Source: Aquanectria penicillioides
Lineage: Eukaryota > Ascomycota > Sordariomycetes > Hypocreales > Nectriaceae
Direction: 5' to 3'
Assembly: GCA_003415625.1 (NCBI GenBank)
Contig: PYIU01000002.1
Span: 1,302,001 to 1,366,000, forward strand
DNA length: 64,000 nucleotides
Shown: in pieces, positions 47,111-60,800 of the stretch
Numbering within the stretch: the stretch's first letter is position 1
Layout: every line of letters begins with the position of its first letter
Program-made: the position numbers and the translations under genes
The notes under the pieces: model-generated
Database searches by the model: none
What the model saw: the letters and a program-made list of their open reading frames with translations, nothing else
What the model was told of the DNA's origin: nothing

Positions 47111-49534
47111 CTATGACTCGTCCTCAGTATCCGTGTTGGTTGCGCTGGTGTCATCGTCCTCCTCCTCAGTGCCACTCTCGTCATCAGAGTCGTCATCTTG
47201 CCTTCGGCGGGGCTTGGGGGCCTGGCCGGTCTTGAGGGCATGCATCTGGCCGGCGAGGGTGTCTGCAATGGTGTCAGTCATCGATCTCAGTTCAATGGAT
47301 TTTCGGGGAAGAAACTCACCCTCTTCGGGCTCGCTGATGTCGTCCTCAGCCTGCATCTCGGCGGCCTTGCTGGCTTCTTCGACAACCAGGGTCACTTCCA
47401 TCTTGGTATCAAAGCCAACGTACGAATCGCACATGACGTGGAGGACAAAGGTGTAGTGGCCGGCCTGGGGAGGGGCAGCGAACTGAGCCTTGAGGGTCTG
47501 CATGTTGAAGGTAGGATTGCCCTTGTCGTCGGTGATGGGCTGGTCAAACTTGGTAAAGGCGAAGGGGGGACGGCCATCTTGCCTTGCTTGGAGTCGCTGA
47601 GGAAGGCATACCACTTAGGGGAGGTGTCACGGGCATAGTGAGGGGCGAAGGCGAGAGGAGGGAGGATGCTCTGTTCCTCGACGGGGATGAGCTTGCCGTC
47701 GGGGCCCTTGATGGTCTTCTTCTTGCGGCCGCTGATGGCCTCCAGGTCATCCTCGGCGGGATCAATATCCTCGAGATCAAGCTCGTCGACAGGGGGATGT
47801 TCTCGGTACCGGGGGGATGAATCGACCCTTGATAACAAGGGTGACCAGGGAAGAGGGGATGATGAAGCGCTCGCCGGTGACCTTGAAGAAAGCCTTGGCA
47901 ACACGAAGGTAGGGAAGCTGCTTAGCGACAGAGATGGCGGTCTTGTACTGCTCCTCGGAGAGGAGGCCCTTGCCGACGGCGAGAGATCGTCGCTGAGCAT
48001 CTGGGCGGTCCATGAACTGTTGAACAGTCATGTGGGTCTTAGAATCACCCTCAACGGCGGCGACAGTGGTGTTGGTGAAGTGGGCGAGTTGGAGGAGAGG
48101 AGAGCCTTTGGGAGGAACGGCTTGAGCGAGATGCTGACTGGTGGTGTAGGCGCCAACGATGGGGCCGATGTTGCCGTAGGCGAGAGAGATGGCGACGAAA
48201 GACTGGTTCAGAGCGCGGGCAATAGGACCAACCTCGTACTTGGCCTTGGTGAGAGCGGCGTCATCAAGTTCAACACGGCCGAGGTAAGCCCAGAGGAGAG
48301 CGAGAGTCTTTCGTCGAACACCATTCTCAAGATCCTCGAGCAGTTCCTTGTCCTTGGCGGTCATACCGGAGGCGAACTGGGCGTTCTCACCCTCAGCGGT
48401 GACACGCGACTCAATCTTGGACAGACCAGAATCGGCCTTGTCGCCCTTGAAAACCTCTTCGAATTCCTTTCCAGTGCTGAGGGCGGTAATGAGAGCGCCC
48501 TCGTCCATGTCCTCTTCATATTGGCGGAACAAGTTGTTGGCGCTCTCCATCAGGACACCCTCCTTTGACCTGCGCTTCGTGCCATACCACCACGAGCCGA
48601 CGAGATAAGGGAGCAAGACACCAAGAAGGAGGGTGTACACCAGAACGACGTACTTTCCGTTGCCATCGTCGACAATAAACTTAGGGAGTGCGATACCAAT
48701 GCTGAAGCTCTGCTTGCCATCAGGGTGGCCGTACTGGATGTAGTTGTTGCGCACATCCTCGTTGGTCAGAGCCTGGTAAGCCTTGGTGAGTTCGACATAG
48801 AAGTCGTTGAGGGACTCAAGGGTCTCGTTCTTGGCAGGGTCGGGTCGGATCTTGTCGGGGTGGTACTTGAGAGACAAGCGCCTGTAGTGGGACTTGATCT
48901 GCTTCTCAGAGGCGGACTAGATGCGCGATTCGGGTTAGGAGCGGCTCGAGGCAGGCGCCGAAGAGGCTGCTTGGTTTGTTCTTACATCGGAGATGCCCAG
49001 AATATCATAGGGGTTCCAGAGCTTGGGGACAGTGCGTTGGGTGACCATAATAAGGTAAACCATACCCCCCATGAGGGCCCACCCCACCAGCGTGAAGATG
49101 GCTCGCTTGATCCTCCACTGCTTGCGCTTCTGGGCGCTGTTCAAGGAGTCGACGGCAGCAGCATGCTCCGTCTTGTAGTCGGTCTTGATGCGCGGCGCGA
49201 GAGCATCTTCGTCTTTGCTGGGGCGGAGGAGGGTGTAGGTCAGGGGGACGGTGACAAGGCCGGTGAGGGTGAGGATGAAGAAGGGGAAGAACTGGCCCTG
49301 TTTCGAGAGAGCGCGGTCAGCCAAGTTTGGTCATTGGGGTTCGAGAGCGGGGGAAGTGTCGCCATTGCCGGCGCTGCTACTTCTACTGCTAGAGCGTGGT
49401 TCGCGGCGTGCACGAGACAGCATCATGGAGCGAACAAAGAGCAGCGGCGGGCAGCGGCAGGGACAGATAGGTGGTTAGGACCAGGGTGCGGTTAACAAAC
49501 ATACCTGCTCGTCATACGAGTAGTCCGAACTCAT
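47111..49534 (-). CDS. SEC63: SEC63, ER translocon J-protein, three frameshifts
   Basis: Membrane J-protein of the Sec62/63 complex that recruits BiP/Kar2 to the Sec61 channel for post-translational import. The exons are 49534-49505 (MSSDYSYDEQ), 49297-48986, 48916-47320 and 47262-47111; introns are 207, 69 and 57 nt. Membrane spans are about residues 13-34, 75-95 and 200-220. The lumenal J domain begins at LWNPYDILGISD and has HPD at about 133 (YRRLSLKYHPDK). The Brl/Sec63 domain follows (KRRSKEGVLMESANNLFR, LLWAYLGR, ARALNQSFVAISLAYG) and an acidic cytosolic C-terminus (DDDSDDESGTEEEDDD). Three C/G runs are each one base short: 47811-47816 and 47792-47796 (around IPPGTENIPPV) and 47564-47569 (before PFAFTKFDQPITDD). 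Together they restore the original frame, so flanking exons remain in phase. Confidence 0.93.
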
Positions 49535-50420
49535 CTTGGCAATTGGAGGAGCTCAGAACCGGCTCGCGGGGTAGAAAGGACGCAAAAAATTGAGTGTAGG
49601 AAACAGACGGCGGTTCAAAAAGGAGCGTGGAAGTGGGTGGTTTGCAAAGGTGTAAGGTATGGTACAGTTGTGCAGCTCGATTTGGTGTAGAGTGTCCTGA
49701 AAATGTTACGGCCACGCAGCCCGTTGTCGGTTGGCTGTGCTTGCTTTGCGGGTCGTCGGATTATCTGTCCATCCCCCACCCGTCCAACCGTCCACCCAGT
49801 AAATTGCCAGGGGGGCAGGAGCCAGCCCCGGTGCCAATGCCACCTGAGCGCCGCCACAGCACGCATTGGGCCTTTGGGGGAAGGCACGCAAAATACGCGC
49901 CACCGTGTTCTCTCGCGCCTTCCCATGCATTGTGGCAATACGAATTTTTAGCGGGCCATTGTCACTCTCAGCCCTGTGACGTCGGTTCTTGTCTCCCTGT
50001 TGCACGGGATCCGCCACTATACAGTGCCATTGTCACCCTCCCACAGAGCAAGCATCCCATCTTCTTTTCATAGCACCGGAGAATCGTCTCGTCAAGAATC
50101 TCAATATGCCCCCCCCCCCCCCTTTTTTTTTTTTTTTTTTTTCATAATAATTCAATGGTTAAATTGTCATCCTAAAAATGCCACTCCTTAATCATGAATG
50201 AATGCACCACCACACACTTCATCCCTAGTGCAAGCCAAACCCGATGTTAGTCCCGATCCTCCAGCAGCCAGACCAAAGATTGTGAATCCGTCTCTCAAAA
50301 CTCCATCCAACGCCAAACCCTTATATATCATATACTGCCAATTCCGTGTCCATCTAGTTCTACAATCAATCTTTAAGAATAGCCATAGCCTTGACAGTAA
50401 GCCCGGGGAGGAAAAGAGAA
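49535..50420. other. SEC63 promoter and lipase 3' flank
   Basis: No gene seen. It contains a C14-T20 homopolymer block at 50109-50142. Confidence 0.6.
50109..50142 (+). repeat. C14-T20 homopolymer block
   Basis: Fourteen C followed directly by about twenty T. The exact lengths are unreliable given the homopolymer errors elsewhere in the window. Confidence 0.8.
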
Positions 50421-52773
50421 TCAGTCACTCTTATCGTCCAGCGACGTCATCCCCAGTCCACTTCCGCCGCCAATCAACTCCTCTCCATCTGTTGTCTCCT
50501 CTTCTGTTGTCCCTCCGTTTCCAATTTCATTGACCAGGATACTCCGCAGGTCCTCATCGCTCATGATTGTCTGAAGACTGCCCCTGCGTGCCCATGGTCG
50601 TGACTCTCGCCTGCCTTGTTCCACCAGTCTCTCTAACTTGAGGCGGTTTGCAACAAATTTGAGTTTGGGGAACGCGCTCTGTCGTCCCTCGTGGAGCATT
50701 CGAGCGAGTCGATTAGGATCTGGGTCTGAAAGAATGTGCCAAAAGTCCGACAGGACGGACTTGGGCCAAATTGTGATGGTCCCACTAAACTGTTGCAGCC
50801 ATAGCTGACTCCAATCTTGACCCAACGGTCGTGGTAGCAGCTCAGCATGGCGAATAAATTTGAGCCATTTGTTCATGTCCAGCTTCAGGTAGTTTTCAAA
50901 AGCCGACATCAGATATCCGCCTCGCCACCCTCGACCCTTGCGGTGCGTGACTGGGTGGCCTACAGATCCACGGGAAGAGAAGAAGAAGAGGTTGATATGT
51001 GGGTTAACCTGGCTAACAATGGTAAAGTTAACGTTAAAATGGGTGTTGAGAGCCTTGATAGGAATGTCGGTTCGTAAACTTCCATCCTTCCACTTGTGAC
51101 CGAATGAATATGGCACCAGTTTTCCGTCCCGGGTCTTCATCATCAAAACCACGGGATTCAGGATGCCAGGGACGGCTGCTGAAGCCAATACGGCCGACCA
51201 TATGACGCAATCCGGGCTCGTTAGGTAGTTGCACAGGATCGTAGGAGAATGAGGGTCGGCTGGGACGCAGGTCACGTTGAGAATACGCCCTGTCCGTTCG
51301 TATGCTTCTCGAAAGGTCAAGGAACCACGAGTCCACCAACCGCATCGTCTAGCCCAATCGACCGAATCGAATCGAGCCCCCGTCTTCCACCATCGAGGAA
51401 TCCAAACGGTAAATGACTCGCTGCAGGCATTGATTCGCTCCGCCAACGCCGGGATAAGCAGTTCCCTCAACTCTTCGTTGGTGCGGGTTGCAACCAAGGC
51501 AGCGATCAAAGCACCGCCACTAGTCCCCGTAATTACGTCCGGCAAGACATCCTGGTCAAGAAGTGCCTTGACGATTCCGAGGTGGTAATATGCAAACGCG
51601 GCTCCTCCTGACAAGCAGAGGGCTGTTCGTCCGTAGTTAGCGTAGACATGCTTGAAGAGAACTCGCTTCTGTTCCATCTCTAACTGTTTGGTCTGGGTCA
51701 AAAACTTCAAGCTCTTTTCCACTGCAGCCCGCATTAGTCTAAACCCTAGTATTACCGTGCAAATCCGCAGGGGATATAAATGAAGACTCACCCTCGTCAA
51801 GGAAGTTTTGTACCAGATTCTTGGTGCCATAATATGTTTGGCTATACAACCTCGAGTTCTCGACGCCAACAAAGTTGTTTTTGACGCATGCCTCAACCAA
51901 GGCTCTCAGGTCATCAACTGCCTTTCCACCATCTCCCTTTTTCCCCTTGGCTTCTTGTTCCTCAGCTCGAGCCCTGGTGGTTTTAATCTGCTCCCATACT
52001 CTGCGCACTGTCATTGAGTCGTAGTAAGCGAATTCGTTCTCCTCTTTCCAAGTCTGTCGTCCGAGGTAGAGATCCAGCTCCTTCGCGGCAGTGACCCAAT
52101 CGTGATACGTTGAGGCATTTCGCAGGTTTCGTCGCAATCGCTCCCGTTGACCTCGCCATGTGAAGAAATGTTCAAAGACCCAGATGTACAGCCTTGTGGA
52201 TAGATAAGTCGAGGCGAGGCCGGCGAGCCAAGCGAGAACGAAGGATAGCAAGGGCCATTTCAGTACCTGGTATAGGTAACCCTCGCGTGTCTCATCCTTG
52301 GTCCGAGTACCCAACAGGCCCTCAACAGCACCCTTGGCTTCCCCGCCTTTTTTGTATTTCTTCTTCTTTTTGGACCCCCGTTTGGAGCGATAGGCCCTTG
52401 GGTTCACGGGCGCCCAGTCGTTCTGGGCGGTGATGAAGGTTCCTTGGCTCGAAGTCGATGGCGCAGGAAGGTCTCCGGACACGACATCGGCAGTCGCAGC
52501 TACGGCGGCGACATCGTTCTCGAGTCCTGCTCCCGTCTGCGAGGGCCGCTTCGTCAAGCTGAATGAGCTGGGGCTGCGAGGAGAGCGGGATCCCGACTCA
52601 TCGGCAGGGCTGTGCAGAGGGTCTGGAGCCTGTAGGGCCTTTTCGAAGGCATCTAGGTCGCGCAGGTCGACGAATTCGCGGTCGACCTCCGGAAGCAGCT
52701 TCGGGTCAAAGGACTCGGGCGGGAAACCATAATCAGGATCGTGGGAGCGCAATGGCACGTACGGCTGCGACAT
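50421..52773 (-). CDS. Patatin-like phospholipase / triacylglycerol lipase
   Basis: Fungal patatin-domain lipid hydrolase of the Tgl3/Tgl4/Tgl5 type, with the DUF3336 region upstream; relatives mobilise triacylglycerol at lipid droplets. Exon 1 is 52773-51792, the intron is 51791-51722 (GTGAGT..CTGCAG, 70 nt) and exon 2 is 51721-50421, giving 760 residues. The N-terminal 180 residues are disordered with a basic patch (SKRGSKKKKKYKKGG). A membrane segment follows (LLSFVLAWLAGLASTYLS, about 185-205) and then DUF3336 (FTWRGQRERLRRNL, YDSMTVRRVWEQIKTTR). Catalytic elements are the oxyanion loop LSGGAAFAYYHLG, the nucleophile motif GTSGG (about 393-397) and the Asp motif KDGSLRTD. The conserved tail includes WPKSVLSDFWHILSDP. 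The C-terminus is polar. The start at 52773 (MSQPYVPLRSHDPDYG) is chosen over upstream in-frame non-ATG codons. No frame errors. Confidence 0.92.
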
Positions 52774-53665
52774 GATGTGTGAATGACGAGCCAGCTGGCT
52801 TCTCCATGTCGAGGAGAGTGTAGAGAAGGAGTCGCCGGAGCCAGGAGCGGGCGAACTGCAAAGAAAATACTGGAATTCTCGCCTTGAACAAAGCTCTGTT
52901 GGGCGACCCCCGTGATGCGACAACGTGCCAAAGTGGGATGACGTCGCTTTTCGTTGGGGAAAGTACCTCGAGTGGCTGACTTTGGTGCAGTGGTGGTACA
53001 GTGGCCTATGCCCCCGGCCAATAGCGCCCCACTGGCATCTTGCGGCGTTCGTCTTGGTGGAGCCGAAGCGATTTGCTCCGTTCGTGGATTCCCAAGCCAG
53101 TTACTGTGCCGGTGCTGTAGCCACTGCGGCGACAGGCAGACAAACAGGCTCTACGTCCGAGACACAACAGCAAGGAGAGCGAATCAGCTCCAGCATCATC
53201 GCCGATGGTGCCGATGCCGCTGCTGATGCTCATGATCATGCTGATGCCGGCGCTGCTGACGCTGACGCCGACGCCGACGCCAACACACGTTGCTTCAATC
53301 ATGCCAGTTGGTTTCTCTCTATTCAGGTAGACAATTATAGATCATGCACACAGATGCCCTTGGGCTGCTCAAAATCCCCAGAGTCCGTCCGCCCCCGGCA
53401 CAACGAACTGGTCCCTGCATTGGTATTCCCATTTTAGCATCCTCACCCGAGCAAACCCTCAGGGGAGCATTTTCCCAACGGACACCTCGGCTATTATCAT
53501 GGTATTGTAGAATTTGCACGACCAAAAATTTCGCCTAACAGAGAATTCTGAATCTCATAAACAGCGGGTGACCACACATCCATCCCAATCCCCCTCCAAT
53601 CCTGCAATCCTCCGCTTTGGTATAGCCCTCGACAGCTTCCCCTCTCCCCTTTGCCCGCTCCCATC
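52774..53665. other. Lipase promoter and SAR1 3' flank
   Basis: No gene seen. A GACGCC-type hexamer repeat lies at 53257-53282. Confidence 0.6.
53257..53282 (+). repeat. GACGCC-type hexamer repeat
   Basis: About four units, non-coding, embedded in a longer GATGCTG-rich stretch. Confidence 0.7.
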
Positions 53666-54554
<889 letters not shown>

Positions 54555-55667
54555 GGTTGGCGACGTATTAATACGGTATTAGATCGAATCGAATAGGGTA
54601 GCCGGTTGGCGGTGATTGCTTGTCGTAGTTATCGCTGGTGTCAGTGGATGAGGAACTGGTGGATTGGGAGACATGCTTAGACCTGGGCGAAAGCTGGCAG
54701 AAAGGGTGACGCTGTTGGTAGCCTCGAATTTCAGGCAACACTACGTGGCCTGTTGCGCTGGCCTTGGACCACGCGATCAAGCTGTCTATCGGGAGACTCC
54801 ATCGAGAGTCCTACATGTGCATATGCGTAATGATTAAAATCACTTGTTTTCTTTCTTGAATACCATTTTGGGTAGTTTCTGCGATTTTCATAACCTGTCA
54901 AATGGGCCAGCTTGTCTACTTGCCAAGTACCCATGTCACACCTCTCCCCCGATTCCGTCCGTCGGAATATATCTCGGAATTTCGTTGTTGCCACACGCTT
55001 CCAACGCCTTCTTCTTTCTTGTCTCGAAGTGCACTGAATCAACAATGTGTCTTGTGCCGTGGCTCGGCATGGCCATGCAAGCCTAGGCAGAAAACATCAC
55101 GGTGTCCTCTTGACACTACATTGACTCACACCCACGCACACATGTAAAAAGGTACCGATTCATATGCATGCACATGCACATTTCCAAGTCACGATGGACA
55201 GATCAAGTGATTGTATGAGGGTCATGATTTATATCTAGTTATGTCATCGTTATGTGTCTGCCTATGTCCAAACGCCGAGCAGGAATCCTTTCATTCCCAA
55301 TGCCTTGTCAGGGGTATCCAAACAATTTCAAAAAGGCTTCCTTTGCCAACTGTGAATGTTTGTTCCAATCGCCCGCCCAATGCAATGCATCCGTAGCCAA
55401 AATAAATGCAAATACACCAACACCTTGTGAATGCTCAGCGTCACCTTGATGCTCAATATGTACAGTTGAATGAATTCTCTGGCTTCCATGCCAGAAAATA
55501 AAAAGTAAGAACGAAATTGAAAAAAAAAAATGAAAAAAAAAAAAACAGTCGTCATCATCAAGTTAAATTCCGTATATGACGCTATGCGCTCTCGCAATGC
55601 CAACCATGCAACAATCCATGTTGCCGACTCCGATTTTTGGTAGCAGAATAGATTAAGCCGCATTTCT
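54555..55667. other. SAR1 promoter and downstream gene 3' flank
   Basis: No gene seen. A10-A12 runs occur near 55521-55545. Confidence 0.6.
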
Positions 55668-57844
55668 TCAGACGGATAAGACGTAGTTGCCTTGATCCTT
55701 CTTGCCGGCCATCAGGAGGCCCAGCTCCTTCATACGTTCGGCGCCTCGGCCAGGCATGGCTCGACGCTCAGGGAGCTGCCCACGTCGAGCACGGTTGCAG
55801 TACTTTTGGTAAAACTTCTCCTTGCGTCGTTGGCGCTTGCTCTCCAGGCCCTTGACTATGTCAATGGCCCCACGAATATGACCGTCTTGATCCAGGTTTG
55901 CCTTCTGATGACGTCCATGCTTCAGGAAAAATATGGCGCCAGCACGAGGCAGAGACTTGGTATGGGTCAGACCGGGCCGGCCAGCAAGGTTGAACTTGAC
56001 TTGGCCGCGCCGAGGCGATCCCAGGGGAGTTGTCACGGGCTTCCGCGCTCGACCAGGCGATCGGGTCTTGCGGGGAGAATGACCGTCAAACAGCGTTTTC
56101 GGTGATCGGCCACGATTCTTTGGAGGAGGAGAATGATGGCGCTTGGGAGGAGGTGAGCGGTAGCGCTTGGGTGAAACGTTACTCTTTCTCCTTCGGCGAG
56201 GTCGATCGAGTTCATGATGAATATCTTCCATCTTGCCGTGGAGCCAATCATCTTCGTCATCGCTCTCGTGGTGAACAGGGTTGAAGACCTCGCCATCGTT
56301 TTCTTCTTCCGGCTCTGAAGCGGGGAAGCTGGGGTCAATATCTTGGGGGATGACACGAAGCTTCTCATTTCGGCGGGCAGCAAGACAGGAGAGATATGCC
56401 TCTTCGAGAGGTCTATCCTCATCGAGGGTTCCGCAGACGAAATCCGTGCTGTCAGGGAGATCAGGAGCTTCATCCCGACGCTTGATTTTCTTAGCCCTCT
56501 CTCGGCGAGTGTTTGGATAACTGCTCCGACTGGCGATGGAAGAATCCGACTGCTCGTTGATAGATAGACGCCGGGCTTGGGCAGCAGAGGAACCAATATG
56601 AACAACAGTCTTTTGGCTAGGGGTCCAGAGAGCCATGTCATCGTCGTCATCCTCATCGTCGTCAGAGTCAGCGAACCCAGTCTCCTCGTCGGTATGATAG
56701 CCGTCGGAGTCGTCATCCTCATCCTCGTCTTCCTCCTCTTCGTCCTCGTCTTCATCGTCCAGCTCAGCGTCTTCGAGGTCGTCATCCTCGTCATCATCAT
56801 CCTCATCATCGATAGCATCATCGTTCTGATTCAGTTCCTCTTCTTCCTCTGCCTCCTCTTCAGCCTCGGTAGCCAGTCGGCGAATATGGTTCTCTTTAGT
56901 GAGAGTATCGTTAATAGTCAGCTTCTTCCTCACGATAGGGCTCTCATGTCGAATCCAGTCGGCTTCACGAGGCATTCCAGAGGCGAATTCGTGGAAATGA
57001 GATCCGTCGGCGGCAAGGTCCTTCGAGTTGGCACGAAGAAACTTGGGACGAGCCATCGACGGTCTGCGAGGAGTGGCCTGGCGAGGGGTGGTTGAGATAG
57101 CAGTTGACAGTACAGATGTCCTCTTGGGAGTTGAAGGAGATTCAGGGTTGGCGTTGCGGGCAGCCTGGTTCATGTGCGAGTTGGTGCGAGCTGGGGGGTG
57201 TTCTGGGTTGAAGCAGGTCGTACAGGACAGGCGAATTTTATGCATGAGCGACGAGGGGCTTCTTGGGCGGATGGTGTTTTAACCATGGGCGGAGCGCGCA
57301 GGGTCGCCTCTTGGGCGACTGGCTTTCCACCACAGGCAAACTGAATGCTTCGCTTTCGGGGAGCCTGTGTAGCAGAGTGGGCAGGGCCTTGGAGTCTGGT
57401 TGCGGCACTGAGGAGAGAAACATGCTTCGAATTGGATGAGCCATCTCCACCCAGACGCAGCATTGCCATCTCCGGGAGAGGAGGGCTTGGAGTGTTTGGT
57501 CGCGACGGGCTTGTAAGGCCAGTATCGCTCGTGAGGTCGGCAGTCGAGGCGAAGCTGATGTTGCTAGCAATGGACCGTCTGCGGTGGGTGTTGGACACGA
57601 CGGGTCTAGAGACTTCATGTCCGTGGGGATGAGTCTGATAGTCGTCGTCGGAGTGTCCCATGATGGCCTTGGTCAGCAAGGAGGAGTTCTCGTTGGGGCG
57701 TCGAATGGTGGTCCTCTGAAACTTGTTGGAGTCAATCTGGCGCTTAAAGCGCAACTCGGGGGGCTCGTCGGCCTCCTCGCACTCTTCTGAGCCGTAGATA
57801 GCCCAGAGGGTGTCCGGGTTGGAAGTAGTCATGTTGGTGGTCAT
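55668..57844 (-). CDS. Acidic/basic nuclear protein, probably DUF2457 family, frameshifted
   Basis: About 725 residues in one exon from ATG 57844. The N-terminus (NPDTLWAIYGSEE, ELRFKRQIDSNKFQRTTI) is followed by repeated PRKRSIQFACGGKP / PRRSCIKFACPVRP motifs. Next come a 100-residue Asp/Glu tract (about 56640-56880), a block ending DSTDFVCGTLDEDRPLEEAY, an SR-like basic segment (KRYRSPPPKRHHSPPPK), and a C-terminal basic coiled region (LESKRQRRKEKFYQKYCNR) ending in KKDQGNYVLSV. I believe this is the fungal DUF2457 family, of unknown function; the assignment is from memory. Alternating acidic and basic tracts suggest a chromatin or RNP protein. The G run 57193-57198 has six bases where seven are needed to join STQNTP to PARTNSHMNQAARN. 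The second half could be misread as a separate gene starting at 57245. Confidence 0.85.
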
Positions 57845-60800
57845 GACGGTAGTTGTGGTGGTGGGGCTGTTTCGAGGGATTTGAGATATAAGGTGAGGGA
57901 GCAGGGATCAAGGCCGGACCTTCGGACTGCTGGTAGGAGGCCAGTTTCGTTTGGAAAGCCCCGTGGAAACCGAGGGCAGTCAGAGAGGCGTCGGGGGAGT
58001 TGATTAGAAGTGGTAGATTTGTTGCAAAAACACACGAGTTGCTGAAAGCAGGTGTAGGCGCGTAATCGTGGTGAATGCAGAGTGTAGGATGTGGGTGAAA
58101 CAGTCTACAAGACAAAGCAGGTGTCTTGGAGTCGGGATTGAGAGGTGTTGCAGCGTCGGGTGTGTCCCTGAGGACAGCTGTGTTATAACATCAAAACCAA
58201 CATGATCGACGGTATATGTTTCGTGATGTGGTTGCGAGAAAGTCTCGAGCAGTCGAGAGCTTCAGTAAGAAGAGTTGACGCCGGAGTTGGATGGAGCCAG
58301 GGACGGGCCTTTTAGGAGGACGGCGAGCGGGCGAGGGAATGTCTTGACTAGCAGGGACCGGTTGCACGGATAGTCGCAGTGGGTGGGGATCCGTGGGGTG
58401 GGTTTTGCTGTGGGTGTGTGGGAGTGGTGTGCGTGGGTGTGCGCGGAAGCGTGGATGCGTGGAAGTGTGGATGCGCGGTGGGCGTGGTTGATGATGATGA
58501 TGATGGGGTGTGGGTGGCAGTGGCAGTGGCAGACGGACAGTGCTGGCTTGGCGCAGTTCCAGATGACGTCCCACCCAGGAGGCAAGGTTGGTACGGGAGT
58601 CGAGCGGCGCTGTGCTGTGCGGATACAGAGGTGCGCGACAGGGCTGTACAGGGAAGCCTTAGTGGTCGACAAAGGCCAAGCCCAAGGCCAAAGCGCGCGC
58701 AACGAGATCGCCCGCGCGTGCGGAAGCACTTGGAGTGTACTGGACGAAAGGATTGGTGTGAAGGATGAGGCGGTAGAGGGAGAAAAAGATTCAACGCTGG
58801 TGGTGGGCGAGGGAATAAATGAGCGTCCGGCATGGGCAGCGGGAGCGGGCAAAGGAAGAGCGCAGCAGCTGGTGATTGCTGGCCCCGAGTCAATAAACCG
58901 ACTCAGCAGCTTGCAAAGCAAATGCAAGTGCCAGCACTGTACGCAGCGTGTAGCACGGAGTACTATGTACACCTTACGCGCTCGGCCAAGAGCAACAGCC
59001 CGGACCAAAAACAGCAAGGAGGCAGGAGACACGCCTCACCTGGTTGGGGCCAACGACGACAAAGACGCCAGACAGGATTGGAGAGATGGGATGGGGGGCT
59101 CCGTGTCTAATTAGAGGGGCCAAGGTAAACCAAGGACTGTGTTGCCGAACAGGGTGCGGGTAATAACTGGGCCCCAGTAGAAAAATACATAAGCGGGTTG
59201 GGGAATAAAGAAAAAATAGAAATAAAAAAATAAAAATAAAAAGGGACCAAGACACAAAAACAGTCCATTCATGGCCCTGTAGCGGGAAATTTTTCTGGCA
59301 CGGGGCAGACCAGAAGTTTTTTTCTTTCGCTTCTCCCAAAATTTCCCTGCTGGGGCTGGCAGGGGGACGGCCTGCTGATGGGGCTCCATAGGCCCATCTG
59401 TGTCATCTTAGCGCTAGCTTCCAGTGGTTGGTCAGCGACCAGCGGTGCCCCCAGTGGGCTCCTCCGCCCTGAGGGCGCCCTGATTCCAGGCGATTCCTTT
59501 AGGGGAGAGAAGGGCTTTTTCAGGGGGGTGCCACCGTGCTGTAGCACCGGATTTGGGGGTCGTCTCGATCGATCCATGGCGCCTTTGGTTGGCCTGGACA
59601 CCCGGCATGGTTCGCTGCCCTTGCCCTGCCCTGCCCTGCCCTGCCCTGCACTGCACTGGGTGACGAAGATTTACTGTACCAACTACCTGTTGACAGTACC
59701 ATACCGCCACTGTTCGCCAATGTAGTTGAACCTAGGGAGTAGGTGCGCTGGCTAGGTGCCTACCTACCTGGTAGGTAGCGACCAGCAATGGGGAACGGCG
59801 CTATCCCTAACCCGTGGCTGATGCCATTTCTAAATTCTGCCCTCAACTTTTACGCCCTTGCCCTGGTGCAGGCGCTGATGATGACGCTGACGCTGGTGCC
59901 GATGGCTCTGCCGAAAGCATGTACCCAAGAGGAGACAGGAGGATCTCTGGATCTCCGGATCCACCCTGCTATTTGGAACGATCCATCCTGGACGGCGTCC
60001 TCCGCAGCCAGCACCATTTGCTCCCCATAACCCGTAGCCTGTAGCCTGTCACCCGTCGACCGTTGCCCATTGCCCGTAGTTGGAAGTCCACGCGCGTGTG
60101 CATCTCCAGCACGCTACGCTATGCCGGACTGTATGAAGAGACGGAGGCGGGACCCAATTTCGGCTGCTGCGTCTGCCCAGCGACTTGTCCCAACCCACCG
60201 CACAGTGCCCCTCGTCGGCACTCCCAGCCAGTCAGAACCATCGCAACTCCCCTGTGGCACCCTTCACAGACGGCCGCAGGTGGTCCACGTGCTGACTCCG
60301 ATGGCGGTTGCAGCGCTGCAGCACTGTGCCCATGCACTGTCCGTACAGTCACAGTAGCGTCGTGTCTGACAACAGAAGCCACGAGCAGGCTCTCTGTCCA
60401 GGTCCCTCAGACTCCGGCACAGCCCAGGCCCGTCTGACTGAGCCTTGGTTGGTTGGTCAGGACTCCCTCGCTATTGTCAGCAAATCAAGCCGACTCAATC
60501 CGTCACAGCCTGTTTATTCAGATCCATCCGCTCATCCCTACCATCTCATCTGAGCAAGCCGCCTCTATGTACTAAGCATCAGCATGGCTCGCCCTCGTCC
60601 GTCCATTGATTCATCATCCACTGTCCTTGCCCCACCAATGCCTAGTAGGTGTCCATCAAAATCTTGCAGGGCCAGGCCGACACTGTTGTGCAAGCCAGCC
60701 AGTACATTACTGGACGAAGGCCGACAGCATTCGGTCCAGCTCATATCCCGCTCACACACTCACACTCACACACGCCCAAGTCGCACCAGCGCTTTGTCTT

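Noticed and set aside
52923..53437. 170-codon + strand ORF with ADADADAD repeats
   Set aside because: Product of the GACGCC-type hexamer repeat in the lipase promoter; no homology.
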